From contig NZ_CP108080.1 in NCBI RefSeq assembly GCF_036181745.1, positions 3,534,001-3,598,000 of the forward strand: DNA of 64,000 nt, given 5' to 3'. The translations under genes were made by a program, and so were the position numbers. The stretch is from Streptomyces sp. NBC_00259. Its GTDB lineage: Bacteria; Actinomycetota; Actinomycetes; Streptomycetales; Streptomycetaceae. This document shows, one piece after another, positions 42,491 to 50,549 of the stretch. Numbering within the stretch: position 1 is the stretch's first letter; the number at the start of each line of letters is the position of its first letter. A model generated the notes under the pieces. The model was not told the DNA's origin, made no database searches, and worked only from the letters and a program-made list of their open reading frames with translations.

Positions 42491-42847
42491 GTGCGTCAGA
42501 TCCCCGTCGACACCAACGCCGCCACCGTGATGGTGGCCCAGCCCCCGCAGCCCAAGGTGAAGGACCGCCGTACCGGCGAGCGCGCGATGGATGCCGAGAC
42601 CGGCGCCGCGCTGTCGACCGTGGACGTGATGTTCGCGGCGAACGGTGAGGTGGAGATCCTTTCGGTGACCGTGCCCGAGACCGGCATCTCCGGTGATCTG
42701 GCCATGGGCACCCCGGTCGCCCTCACCGGACTGATCGCCCGGCCGTGGGAGAACGAGTTCAACGGCCAGCGCCGTCACGGCATCGCGTTCCGCGCGGTCG
42801 CCGTCACGTCGCTCGCAGCCGGTGCCACGAAGCCCAAGGCGGCCTGA
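42491..42847 (+). CDS. SCO3933-family AICE regulatory protein
   Basis: 118 aa, GTG at 42491 with GAGGAG 8 nt upstream. The protein starts MRQIPVDTNAATVMVAQPPQ and contains KVKDRRTGERAMDAETGAAL and GLIARPWENEFNGQRRHGIA, the marks of the SCO3933-type regulators found just upstream of traB in Streptomyces AICEs. A role like pSAM2 Pra, the activator of replication and excision genes, is inferred from position under the korSA-type operators. Confidence 0.85.
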   Translation: MRQIPVDTNAATVMVAQPPQPKVKDRRTGERAMDAETGAALSTVDVMFAANGEVEILSVTVPETGISGDLAMGTPVALTGLIARPWENEFNGQRRHGIAFRAVAVTSLAAGATKPKAA

Positions 42848-42849
42848 TC

Positions 42850-44208
42850 ATGTCCTGGCTGACCGCCCTCCTGACGCTGGTCGTCGTCACCGCGGGTCTT
42901 CTGCGGTGGCGGCGCCCCGCCTGGTACTGGCTCACCTTCGGGGTCGTCCTGGCCACGCTGCGGGTCCTGGTCCACTACAGCTCGGTCATGGAGGCGTGCG
43001 GGCTGACCGTCCCCCCGCCGCGCTGGCGGCTCGCCATCGCCCGGATGGCCAACCGGCCCGCTCCCGAATCGCGTCCGCCGCGCATCCTGCGGCTTCGCCC
43101 GACTCGGACGGGTCTCGTCTTACGGCTGGGGCTACGGCCCGGTCAGGACGCCTTCGACGTGGCAGCCGCGTGCGACCGGCTGCGGCATTCGTTCGCGATG
43201 TACGGCGTCACGTCCTGCGAACTGCGTTCGGGTGTCGTCGAGTTGCGGATGACCGGCTACGACGTACTCGCCCGGGTGCAGATGCCCGCCAAGGTCGACA
43301 ACGCCCCGATGCGCGTCCCCGTCGCCCTGCGCGAGGACGGGGCCGTCCACTACCGCGACTACCGCAGCACCCCGCACGCCCTGACCCTCGGCGCCACGAA
43401 GTCCGGCAAGTCCGTCTACCAGCGCAACCTGGTCGCCGAACTCGCCGCGCACGAGGTGGCCTTGGTCGGCATCGACTGCAAACAGGGTGTGGAGCTGTTC
43501 CCGCTGGCCCGCCGCTTCTCCGCTCTCGCCGACAACCCCGACACCGCCGCCGAACTCCTCGACGCGCTCGTCGCGCACATGGAGGGCGTCTACCAGCTGA
43601 TCCGGGCCGAACAGCGCATCACCGCAGACGTCCCGGACGCGGAGATCGCCGCCGACATCTGGGACCTGCCCGACCATCTGCGTCCCACTCCGATCGTCCT
43701 GCTCGTCGACGAGGTCGCCGAACTCGCCCTGTTCGCCACCAAGGACGAGGAGAAGCGCCGCGACCGGATCATCACCGCGCTCGCGCGGCTCGCCCAGCTC
43801 GGCCGCGCTGCCGGCATCTATCTGGAGATCTGCGGACAGCGCTTCGGCTCCGAACTCGGCAAGGGCATCACGATGCTCCGCGCCCAGCTCACCGGCCGCA
43901 CCGCTCACCGCGTCAACGACGAAACCTCCGCCAACATGGCCTTCGGCGACATCGCACCCGACGCCGTCCTGGCCGCCATCTCCATCCCGACCGAGACCCC
44001 CGGCCTCGCCGTCACCGGCGACTCGACCGGCGGCTGGGCCCGCATCCGCACTCCGCACACCTCGATGCGGCAGGCCGTGAACGCCTGCAACCGGCACGCC
44101 CACCGCGCCCCCGTGCTGCCCGGCTTCGCCGCCTTCCGGCCCGAACTGCCGCCCACGGTCTCGCTCGTCAAGATCCCGACCCCGACCGAGGCACCCGCCT
44201 CCGCCTGA
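42850..44208 (+). CDS. traB: FtsK/SpoIIIE-type conjugal DNA translocase (TraB/TraSA)
   Basis: 452 aa, ATG at 42850, 2 bp after the previous stop. Two N-terminal membrane helices (residues ~1-55) and a motor domain with Walker A GATKSGKSV (~181-189) and Walker B IVLLVDEVAEL (~281). A winged-helix C-terminal part would recognise 8-bp clt sequences. Such proteins move intact double-stranded element DNA between mycelia. A TTA codon at 43120 means that transfer depends on bldA tRNA. Confidence 0.93.
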   Translation: MSWLTALLTLVVVTAGLLRWRRPAWYWLTFGVVLATLRVLVHYSSVMEACGLTVPPPRWRLAIARMANRPAPESRPPRILRLRPTRTGLVLRLGLRPGQDAFDVAAACDRLRHSFAMYGVTSCELRSGVVELRMTGYDVLARVQMPAKVDNAPMRVPVALREDGAVHYRDYRSTPHALTLGATKSGKSVYQRNLVAELAAHEVALVGIDCKQGVELFPLARRFSALADNPDTAAELLDALVAHMEGVYQLIRAEQRITADVPDAEIAADIWDLPDHLRPTPIVLLVDEVAELALFATKDEEKRRDRIITALARLAQLGRAAGIYLEICGQRFGSELGKGITMLRAQLTGRTAHRVNDETSANMAFGDIAPDAVLAAISIPTETPGLAVTGDSTGGWARIRTPHTSMRQAVNACNRHAHRAPVLPGFAAFRPELPPTVSLVKIPTPTEAPASA

Positions 44209-44295
44209 TCCACCCGCACCCCGGTCGGCGCGACCGCCTCGCGCCAAGTCCCTACCCCCGCCATGCCCAAAACGCCCTGCAAAGGAGGTGAAGAC

Positions 44296-44949
44296 ATGAC
44301 CCGCTCACTCCGCGTCGACGCCGTCCTGGTGCAAGCCGTGATCGCCGGGGCCCTGTCCTTCGCCCACCTGCACGACCTCGCCGCCGCTGCCGGGCAGACC
44401 GGATGGAAGGCATGGGCCTACCCGGTCAGTGTCGACCTGCTCCTGGTCGCCGCCTGGCGTCGGCTGCGCAACGACGGACCCTCCCGGCTCGCCTGGTGCT
44501 GGTTCCTCATCGCACTGGTCGCCTCGCTCGGCGCGAACGTCGCCACCGCCGGGTTCCTCGACCTCCAGCACCCGCCCGCGTGGCTGCGCTTCGGCATCGC
44601 CGGATGGCCCGCACTCGCCTTCCTCGGCGGCACACTCCTCGCCCACTCACCGGCCGCGGTCGACCGTGACCCCGAACCCGAGCCGACCGAGAGTCTGCCG
44701 GCCGAACCGGCCCCCGCCGCTGAGCCTGCCCCCGTCGAGCCCTCGGAGCCTGCCCCGGCCCTGCCCGCAGCCCCCGAGCCCGCTCCCGAACCGGCTCCCG
44801 CCGTCCCGGCCGCGCTGGTCGACCACGCCCGCAAGGTCGCCGCCGACCACCGCGCCCGCACCGGTAGCCCGATCGACACCGACACCCTGCGTGCCCGCCT
44901 CGGTGTCCCCGCACCGATGGCCGCCGCCATCGCCGTCCAACTCGCTTGA
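44296..44949 (+). CDS. DUF2637 spread protein (SpdB-like)
   Basis: 217 aa, ATG at 44296 after an excellent AAAGGAGG site. Four membrane helices (~residues 8-118) form a DUF2637 domain, then a Glu/Pro/Ala repeat linker (~125-175) and a C-terminal helix-turn-helix-like segment. Such Spd proteins help intramycelial spread of the element after transfer. Operon with traB, 87 nt downstream. Confidence 0.85.
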   Translation: MTRSLRVDAVLVQAVIAGALSFAHLHDLAAAAGQTGWKAWAYPVSVDLLLVAAWRRLRNDGPSRLAWCWFLIALVASLGANVATAGFLDLQHPPAWLRFGIAGWPALAFLGGTLLAHSPAAVDRDPEPEPTESLPAEPAPAAEPAPVEPSEPAPALPAAPEPAPEPAPAVPAALVDHARKVAADHRARTGSPIDTDTLRARLGVPAPMAAAIAVQLA

Positions 44950-44969
44950 AACGAAAGGAGATCACCACC

Positions 44970-45164
44970 ATGCCCGCCCGCGACCACTTCCACTCCGTGA
45001 TGCGGATCGGCCCGGTGCAGATCGGCACCCACCGCGACCGGCACGGCCGCACCAAGCACGCCGCCGTCTGCACCGCCGACCGCTGCGGCTGGTCCGCCGA
45101 CTACGCCAGCCAGTCCGCCGCCCAGCTCGCCGCCCGCACCCACCGCTGCCGCATCACCGACTGA
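44970..45164 (+). CDS. Mobile element transfer protein (64 aa)
   Basis: ATG at 44970 with AAGGAG upstream. It starts MPARDHFHSVMRIGPVQIGT and has Cys/His at CTADRCGW and HRCRI, a possible zinc site. It is a known small member of Streptomyces AICE transfer operons between the SpdB- and SpdD-like genes. Confidence 0.82.
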   Translation: MPARDHFHSVMRIGPVQIGTHRDRHGRTKHAAVCTADRCGWSADYASQSAAQLAARTHRCRITD

Positions 45165-45180
45165 CCGGGAGATCACCGCC

Positions 45181-45336
45181 ATGGACGTACCGCTCTGGCT
45201 CGCCCTGATCGTCGTCGGCGCCCTCGGCATCAAGCTCATCCGCCCGCCGTGGTGGCTCGTCGCCGTGCTCCTCCTCGGCGGCTACCTCCTCGCCGACAGC
45301 CTCCTGGCCCCCGTCATCGACACCGCCGTCAAGTAG
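45181..45336 (+). CDS. Small membrane protein of the transfer operon (51 aa)
   Basis: ATG at 45181 with GGGAG 9 nt upstream, TAG at 45334. Two hydrophobic helices (LWLALIVVGALGIKLI and WWLVAVLLLGGYLLADSLLA) joined by RPP. It is too short for most gene callers but has the right spacing, ribosome site and codon use to be part of the Spd operon. Confidence 0.78.
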   Translation: MDVPLWLALIVVGALGIKLIRPPWWLVAVLLLGGYLLADSLLAPVIDTAVK

Positions 45337-45360
45337 CGCACGCAGAAGGGAGAACCAACC

Positions 45361-45672
45361 ATGTTCCGCCCGAAGATCCCCACCATGCCGACACCGACCG
45401 GCATCGTCACCCCGCCCGCCGTCGAGCCGACCGCGATCGTCCAGCACACCCCGGCCCCGGCACCCCTCGCACCGCCGGCACCGGCCCGGCCCACGGTCCA
45501 GCTGACGCCCGGCACCGCGCTCGCCCTCGTCGGCGGAGGCACCGCCGTCGTGCTCGTCGTCGGCACGGTCCTGGTCTCGATGCTCCTCGCGGTCGCCGTC
45601 ACCGCGGCCTCGGTCGCCGTCTGCGCGCTCGTCGTCCGCTCGCTGATCGCCACCGAGCACAAGCGCCGCTGA
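45361..45672 (+). CDS. SpdD-like spread protein
   Basis: 103 aa, ATG at 45361. A Pro/Thr/Ala-rich N-terminal half (MFRPKIPTMPTPTGIVTPPA) precedes two closely spaced membrane helices (~50-95) and a short basic end (TEHKRR). This matches SpdD-like proteins involved in plasmid spread. Confidence 0.85.
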   Translation: MFRPKIPTMPTPTGIVTPPAVEPTAIVQHTPAPAPLAPPAPARPTVQLTPGTALALVGGGTAVVLVVGTVLVSMLLAVAVTAASVAVCALVVRSLIATEHKRR

Positions 45673-45764
45673 CCGGCCTCCGGGGCGGTCTCAACCGCCA
45701 AGTATCCGCCGCCCCGGAAGCCGTGCCCCTGCCCGAACCAACCGATCCGGAAGGAACACCCATC

Positions 45765-45953
45765 ATGGCCCAGCCCACGACCGCACCCGTGCGGGTCTGC
45801 TCGAACTGCGACGGCTTCCCCACCGTGAGGGTCACCCTCGGCGGCCGCGACCGACACGGCAACCTCCGCACCATCGCCGCCCACTGCCCGACCTGCCACG
45901 GCACCGGCACCCAGTCCGCGCGCCGTGCGCTGACGGCACCGGCGGGGAGGTGA
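45765..45953 (+). CDS. Small zinc-ribbon protein of the transfer operon (62 aa)
   Basis: ATG at 45765 with GGAAGG upstream. Two CxxC pairs (CSNC near residue 13, CPTC with CHGTG near 42) form a DnaJ-type zinc ribbon. Similar small proteins occur in Streptomyces AICEs; function unknown. Confidence 0.78.
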   Translation: MAQPTTAPVRVCSNCDGFPTVRVTLGGRDRHGNLRTIAAHCPTCHGTGTQSARRALTAPAGR

Positions 45954-45957
45954 GCGC

Positions 45958-46275
45958 ATGAACGAGTCGCTGAACAACCCGCTGGGTATGCAAGCCGCGC
46001 TGCTCACTGCCCTGGCCCGCTTGGCCGAGACACACCAGGCCCTGCCGGGTGCCTACATCACCACCAGTGGCATCACTCCCGGTGAGGCTCACGTCCTGCT
46101 CGACAGCCCGAGCGAGCTCGAAGCGTGGCGTCAAGCCCTCCACATCGACCCCGCAGACGTGTTGATCACCGAACGCGGCGACGACACAAAGCTGTTGTTC
46201 ACGGCGCCGCTCGGCAGGATCTCCCTTCGCGTCTACACGGTCTTTGCCCCCGCCGTTTGGGTGGTGAGCGCGTGA
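45958..46275 (+). CDS. Hypothetical protein (105 aa)
   Basis: ATG at 45958 with GGGGAGG 6 nt upstream, four bases after the previous stop. A soluble, mixed alpha/beta protein (ALLTALARLAETHQALPGAY, LLDSPSELEAWRQALHID). Its TGA overlaps the GTG of the rep gene (GTGA), linking its synthesis to RepSA. No known domain. Confidence 0.72.
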   Translation: MNESLNNPLGMQAALLTALARLAETHQALPGAYITTSGITPGEAHVLLDSPSELEAWRQALHIDPADVLITERGDDTKLLFTAPLGRISLRVYTVFAPAVWVVSA

Positions 46276-47651
46276 CCGACACCGCCACCCTGGCGGGCCT
46301 GGACCCGGCCACCCTGGGAGACATCCTCCGGGTGGCCGGGTCCCCCGGCTTCGACCGCTGGAAGGACCAGGTGCACCGCACCGGCGGCTGCTCCGACCCG
46401 ATCCACCTCACCGGCTGGACGCTCGCCAAAGACCGCGTGACCGGTGAGACGCTGCGCCGGTACTCGACCGACACCGAGCCGGACGGACGCCTCCGCGTCG
46501 CCTGCGGCAACCGCCGGGCCTCCCGCTGTCCCTCCTGCGCCTACACCTACGCCGGGGACACCTACCACCTGATCCGCGCGGGCCTGGCCGGTGACGAGTC
46601 CAAAGACATTCCCGCCACCGTCCGCGACCACGCCCGGGTCTTCGCCACCTTCACCGCGCCGTCGTTCGGCCCGGTGCACAACCGCCCCGACCGCGGCGTC
46701 TGCCGCTGCGGCACCCGGCACGCCGAGAACGACCCCGCCCTGGGTACCGCCCTCGACCCGGCCACCTACGACTACGCCGGGACGGTCCTGTTCAACAACC
46801 ACGCTGGCCAGTTGTGGCAGCGCTTCACCACCCGGCTCCGCCGCGAACTCGCCGCCCGCGCCGGACTCACCCAACGCGACCTGAAAGACGCACTGCGGGT
46901 CTCCTACGGCAAGGTCGCCGAGTTCCAGAAGCGCGGCGCGATCCACTTCCACGCCGTGATCCGCCTCGACGGACCGGACGGCCCCGACACGGCACCGCCC
47001 TCCTGGGCCACCGTGCAGCTGCTCACCGATGCGATCCGCGCCGCCGTCACCCACTCCTACACCTCGATCACCGTCCCAGCCGCCGGAGACCAGCCCCGCC
47101 GGCCTTTCCGCTGGGGCCGCCAGCTCGACATCCGCCCGGTCAAAGCCTTCGGCGACGGCTCCGACATCACCGAGCAGGCTGTCGCCTCCTACGTCGCCAA
47201 GTACGCCACCAAGGCCGCCGAGTCGACCGGCAGCCTCGACCGCCGCATCGGGAACCGGGAAGTCCTCCACCTCCTGGACGTGCCCGACCACCCGCGCCGC
47301 CTCATCGAGGCCTGCCTCGACCTCGCCCCGCTCTACCCGGACCGGAAGCTGGGCACCTGGGCCCACATGCTCGGCTTCCGCGGCCACTTCTCCACCAAGT
47401 CCCGCCGCTACTCCACCACCCTCGGCGCCCTCCGCCAGATCCGCGCCGACTACCGCGCCGCCCAGGAACAAGAAGCCCTCGGCGACCCGGACACCGTGCT
47501 CGTCCTCGCCTCATGGGAGTACGCCGGACACGGCCACACCCCCGGCGAATCCGTCCTCGCCGCTTCGATCGCCAGAGACCTCCAGCTCAACCGCGAAACC
47601 GCCCGCGAAGCCCTGCAAGACCAACTCGCCCTGGAAGGAGCCACCGCATGA
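46272..47651 (+). CDS. repSA: Rolling-circle replication initiator (RepSA-like)
   Basis: 459 aa, GTG at 46272. The HUH metal motif is in RGAIHFHAVIRLDG (~222), and the catalytic Tyr motif in VASYVAKYATKAAE (~310-320). An N-terminal Cys cluster (CGNRRASRCPSCAYTYAG) is typical of the pSAM2 RepSA family. It would nick the excised circle at its double-strand origin. Coupled to upstream and downstream (xis) genes by 4-bp overlaps. Confidence 0.93.
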   Translation: MTDTATLAGLDPATLGDILRVAGSPGFDRWKDQVHRTGGCSDPIHLTGWTLAKDRVTGETLRRYSTDTEPDGRLRVACGNRRASRCPSCAYTYAGDTYHLIRAGLAGDESKDIPATVRDHARVFATFTAPSFGPVHNRPDRGVCRCGTRHAENDPALGTALDPATYDYAGTVLFNNHAGQLWQRFTTRLRRELAARAGLTQRDLKDALRVSYGKVAEFQKRGAIHFHAVIRLDGPDGPDTAPPSWATVQLLTDAIRAAVTHSYTSITVPAAGDQPRRPFRWGRQLDIRPVKAFGDGSDITEQAVASYVAKYATKAAESTGSLDRRIGNREVLHLLDVPDHPRRLIEACLDLAPLYPDRKLGTWAHMLGFRGHFSTKSRRYSTTLGALRQIRADYRAAQEQEALGDPDTVLVLASWEYAGHGHTPGESVLAASIARDLQLNRETAREALQDQLALEGATA

Positions 47652-47836
47652 CCACCGCCACCGGCGAACTGCTGACCGTGCCCGAGGTCATGGCGCGGCT
47701 CAAGCTCGGACGCTCCACGGTCTACGACCTGATCCGGTCGCGCCGACTGACCTCCATCACCATCGGCCGGTCCCGACGCATCCCGGCCGACGCCATACGC
47801 GACTTCATCGTCCGAGAGATCGAGGAGGCTGCCTGA
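47648..47836 (+). CDS. xis: Excisionase (AlpA/MerR-type HTH)
   Basis: 62 aa; ATG overlaps the rep stop (ATGA). Winged-helix DNA-binding domain LLTVPEVMARLKLGRSTVYD, then RRLTSITIGRSRRIPADAI. Xis is needed with Int for excision between attL and attR. Its stop overlaps the int start (TGATG). Confidence 0.93.
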   Translation: MTTATGELLTVPEVMARLKLGRSTVYDLIRSRRLTSITIGRSRRIPADAIRDFIVREIEEAA

Positions 47837-48987
47837 TGGCGACGCAGCGCAAGCGCAACCCGAACGGCGCGGGCACGATCACCAAGCGCAAGGACGGCCG
47901 CTTCCAGGCCGCCGTCTACGTCCTCCAGCCGGACGGCACCCGCGCCCGGAAGTTCGCCTACGGCAAGACCTGGGCGGAGTGCGACGCCAAGCGCCGTGAC
48001 CTCCTCGACAAGGTGGCGAGCGGCACCCCGGTACCCACTCGGTCGGCCAAGCTCGCCGAGTGGCTGACGTACTGGCTGGACAGCGTGGTCAAGCCGCGCC
48101 GCAAGCTCAGCACGTACGACAAGTACGAAGCACATGTGCGCCTCTACCTCGCCCCGATGCTCGGCACGAAGCGGTTGGAGTCCCTGAGCGCTCCCGACGT
48201 CCGCCGCTTCCTCCTCCAGCTGGAGAAGAAGACCACCGCGGCGACTGCCAAGGAATCGCATCGCGTCCTGCGTACGGCACTCTCCGCCGCCTGCCGCGAG
48301 GAACTGATCACCCGAAACGTGGCGAAGCTCGTGGAGCCTCCACGGCCCACCCCCCGCGAGCTGAGCCCGTGGTCCCTCGACGAGACCTTGACCTTCCTCG
48401 CCGAAGCCCGCCGAGACCCGCTGTACGCGGCTTTCGTGCTCGCCATCGCCATGGGCCTGCGCCGTGGAGAGATCGTCGGTCTGCGCTGGCAGGACATCGA
48501 CTTGGAGAACCGCGTCCTCCTGGTCCGCCAGCAGGTGCAGCGCCGACGCGGGGTGCTCTACAACGACGAGACCAAGGGCCGCCGGTCCCGCGCCGTGCCC
48601 CTGCCTGCCATGTGCATCGCTCCCCTGCGCTGGCACCGGATGCGGCAGAGGACGGCGTACGCGGCCGGCGGCATCGGCTGGACTCCTGACAGTTACGTCT
48701 TCGCCACCCGCACCGGTCGGCCCATCGAGCCGCGGAACGTGCACCGGTCCTTCGTCCGCGTCAGTGAAGCGGCCGGTCTCCGACTCGTCCGGCTGCACGA
48801 CGCCCGGCACGGCTGCGCGACTCTGCTCACCGCCGCCGGGGTCGCGCCCCGTGTCGTGATGGAGATCCTCGGCCACAGCCAGATCAGCCTGACCATGGAC
48901 GTCTACACGCATGTGGTGCAGGACACACAGCGGGAGGCGATCAGCCACATGGACCGGCTGCTCAAGCGGCGGCCCGCCCGTGAGTGA
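47836..48987 (+). CDS. int: Site-specific tyrosine integrase
   Basis: 383 aa. N-terminal SAM-like core-binding domain (~65-165) and catalytic domain. Catalytic residues: Arg in GLRRGEIVGLRW, Lys in DETKGRRSR, His-x-x-Arg in LHDARHG, His in LGHSQISLTMDVYTHV with the nucleophile Tyr (~357). It ends 71 bp before attR and should recombine the 43-bp tRNA-Thr site. ATG at 47836 overlaps the xis stop. Confidence 0.96.
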   Translation: MATQRKRNPNGAGTITKRKDGRFQAAVYVLQPDGTRARKFAYGKTWAECDAKRRDLLDKVASGTPVPTRSAKLAEWLTYWLDSVVKPRRKLSTYDKYEAHVRLYLAPMLGTKRLESLSAPDVRRFLLQLEKKTTAATAKESHRVLRTALSAACREELITRNVAKLVEPPRPTPRELSPWSLDETLTFLAEARRDPLYAAFVLAIAMGLRRGEIVGLRWQDIDLENRVLLVRQQVQRRRGVLYNDETKGRRSRAVPLPAMCIAPLRWHRMRQRTAYAAGGIGWTPDSYVFATRTGRPIEPRNVHRSFVRVSEAAGLRLVRLHDARHGCATLLTAAGVAPRVVMEILGHSQISLTMDVYTHVVQDTQREAISHMDRLLKRRPARE

Positions 48988-48992
48988 CCGCC

Positions 48993-49018
48993 GCCGTTGA
49001 TGTCAGCCGTGGATGTCA
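48993..49018. repeat. Right arm-type direct repeat
   Basis: Copy of the 38806-38832 repeat: identical 15-mer GCCGTTGATGTCAGC, then CGTGGATGTCA. It begins 6 bp after the int stop. Confidence 0.6.
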
Positions 49019-49050
49019 AAGACCCCCAACCATGACCGGTTGGGGGTCTT
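49019..49050 (-). terminator. tRNA-Thr terminator carried by the AICE
   Basis: A 13-bp stem (49019-49031 with 49038-49050) and 6-nt loop just beyond the tRNA-Thr 3' end. It matches the left hairpin at 38643-38674 except for one paired change (G-C to A-T), so the pairing is kept. Confidence 0.82.
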
Positions 49051-49057
49051 CGCCCTT

Positions 49058-49100
49058 GAGCCCCCTGTCGGGTTCGAACCGACGACCCCCGCTTTACAAG
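49058..49100. repeat. attR, 43-bp repeat overlapping tRNA-Thr
   Basis: Identical to attL. It spans the 3' half of tRNA-Thr from the anticodon loop to one base past the 3' end. The element thus restores a complete tRNA gene. Confidence 0.95.
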
Positions 49101-49132
49101 AGCGGTGCTCTGGCCAGCTGAGCTAAGGAGGC
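49059..49132 (-). tRNA. tRNA-Thr (anticodon TGT)
   Basis: 74 nt on the - strand. Acceptor GCCTCCT pairs with AGGGGGC (one G-U); D arm GCTCAGCTGGCCAGAGC; anticodon arm CCGCT-CTTGTAA-AGCGG with TGT; T arm CGTCGGTTCGAACCCGACA region. CCA is not encoded. Its 3' half comes from the AICE. It is the integration site of the element. Confidence 0.97.
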
Positions 49133-49243
49133 GTTGCCGAACGAGTGTAACCGGATCAGCGAGCGCACCGGTCGAAAATTTCATCGCCTTCGGACTGCTG
49201 ACAGAACCGGAATCGCAAGGTAGCGTCGCCTGCAGTTCACTCA

Positions 49244-49259
49244 GGTGGACTAGACCCAT
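49244..49259 (+). promoter_or_regulatory. Candidate DasR site (dre) upstream of msiK
   Basis: GGTGGACTAGACCCAT matches the dre consensus at 12 of 16 positions, with the core CTAGACC intact and identical to the nagK-nagA site over GTGGACTAGACC. It lies 57 bp before the msiK start. Confidence 0.55.
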
Positions 49260-49315
49260 TCTTCCTTTACTCGGATCGTCCGGCACGTTCCTGCCGGTGA
49301 AGGGATTCATCACCC

Positions 49316-50452
49316 ATGGCCACTGTCACTTTCGACAAGGCGACCCGGATCTACCCGGGCTCCACGAAGCCCGCCGTCGACGGGCTCGAGATCGAGATCG
49401 AGGACGGCGAGTTCCTCGTCCTCGTCGGCCCCTCCGGCTGCGGCAAGTCCACCTCGCTGCGTATGCTCGCCGGCCTCGAGGACGTCAACGGCGGAGCGAT
49501 CCGCATCGGTGACCGCGACGTCACCCACCTCCCGCCGAAGGACCGGGACATCGCCATGGTGTTCCAGAACTACGCGCTGTACCCGCACATGTCCGTCGCC
49601 GACAACATGGGCTTCGCGCTCAAGATCGCCGGCGTCAGCAAGGCCCTCATCCGGCAGAAGGTCGAGGAGGCGGCGAAGATCCTCGACCTGACCGAGTACC
49701 TGGACCGCAAGCCGAAGGCACTGTCCGGTGGTCAGCGGCAGCGCGTGGCGATGGGCCGTGCCATCGTGCGTGAGCCGCAGGTCTTCCTCATGGACGAGCC
49801 GCTGTCGAACCTCGACGCGAAGCTCCGTGTCTCGACGCGTACGCAGATCGCGTCGCTGCAGCGCCGTCTCGGCATCACCACCGTGTACGTCACGCACGAC
49901 CAGGTCGAGGCCATGACGATGGGCGACCGGGTCGCCGTGCTGAAGGACGGTCTGCTGCAGCAGGTCGACTCGCCGCGGAACATGTACGACCGCCCGGCGA
50001 ACCTGTTCGTCGCGGGCTTCATCGGTTCGCCAGCCATGAACCTGGTCGAGGTGCCGATCACCGACGGTGGTGTGAAGTTCGGCAACAGCGTCGTCCCGGT
50101 CAGCCGCGAGGCGCTGTCCGCTGCCGCTGACAAGGGCGACCGGACCGTGACCGTCGGCGTGCGGCCCGAGCACTTCGACGTGGTCGAGCACGGCGGCGCC
50201 GCCGCCAAGACGCTGTCGAAGGACACCGAGGACGCCCCGGCCGGCCTGGCCGTGACCGTGAACGTCGTCGAGGAGCTCGGCGCGGACGGCTACGTGTACG
50301 GCACGGCCGAGGTCGGCGGCGAGAAGAAGGACCTGGTGGTCCGGGTGAACGGCCGCTCCGTGCCGGACAAGGGCTCGCAGCTGCACGTCGTGCCGCGGCC
50401 GGGCGAGACGCACGTGTTCTCGACGTCGACGGGCGAGCGCCTCAGCGACTGA
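49316..50452 (+). CDS. msiK: Multiple sugar-import ATPase MsiK
   Basis: 378 aa, the normal MsiK length. ABC motifs: Walker A VGPSGCGKST (~38), signature LSGGQRQRVAMG (~134), Walker B VFLMDEPLSNLDA (~154) and VTHDQ; a C-terminal OB-fold regulatory domain (~240-378) as in MalK. MsiK energises many sugar ABC importers in Streptomyces (cellobiose, chitobiose, maltose), so it can serve the lipoprotein at 19,263. ATG at 49316. Confidence 0.96.
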   Translation: MATVTFDKATRIYPGSTKPAVDGLEIEIEDGEFLVLVGPSGCGKSTSLRMLAGLEDVNGGAIRIGDRDVTHLPPKDRDIAMVFQNYALYPHMSVADNMGFALKIAGVSKALIRQKVEEAAKILDLTEYLDRKPKALSGGQRQRVAMGRAIVREPQVFLMDEPLSNLDAKLRVSTRTQIASLQRRLGITTVYVTHDQVEAMTMGDRVAVLKDGLLQQVDSPRNMYDRPANLFVAGFIGSPAMNLVEVPITDGGVKFGNSVVPVSREALSAAADKGDRTVTVGVRPEHFDVVEHGGAAAKTLSKDTEDAPAGLAVTVNVVEELGADGYVYGTAEVGGEKKDLVVRVNGRSVPDKGSQLHVVPRPGETHVFSTSTGERLSD

Positions 50453-50515
50453 CGCCAGGACGGCAGATCGGCCGACCGGGCGGACAGGGCGGTCCGGTTC
50501 TCCGGCGCCTGACGT

Positions 50516-50549
50516 GAACGGCCCCCTTGCGGAAGCAAGGGGGCCGTTC
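50516..50549 (+). terminator. Terminator of msiK
   Basis: A perfect 15-bp stem (50516-50530 with 50535-50549) with a GGAA tetraloop, 63 nt after the stop. Confidence 0.92.

Larger units (their letters stand above)
38682..49100. mobile_element. Integrated pSAM2-type AICE in tRNA-Thr(TGT)
   Basis: A 10.4-kb actinomycete integrative and conjugative element. It is bounded by identical 43-bp att repeats and carries int and xis next to attR, a RepSA-like rolling-circle initiator, an FtsK/SpoIIIE-type TraB that moves double-stranded DNA between hyphae, Spd-type spread genes, a GntR-type korSA-like repressor and a divergent Nudix gene like the pSAM2 immunity factor pif. All core modules look intact, so it could excise, replicate and transfer. 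The region 38.85-40.7 kb is accessory and patchy. Confidence 0.95.

Noticed and set aside
38857..48987. Insertion sequences or transposase genes
   Set aside because: No transposase motif or IS-type terminal repeats with target duplications were seen; mobility genes are all AICE type.
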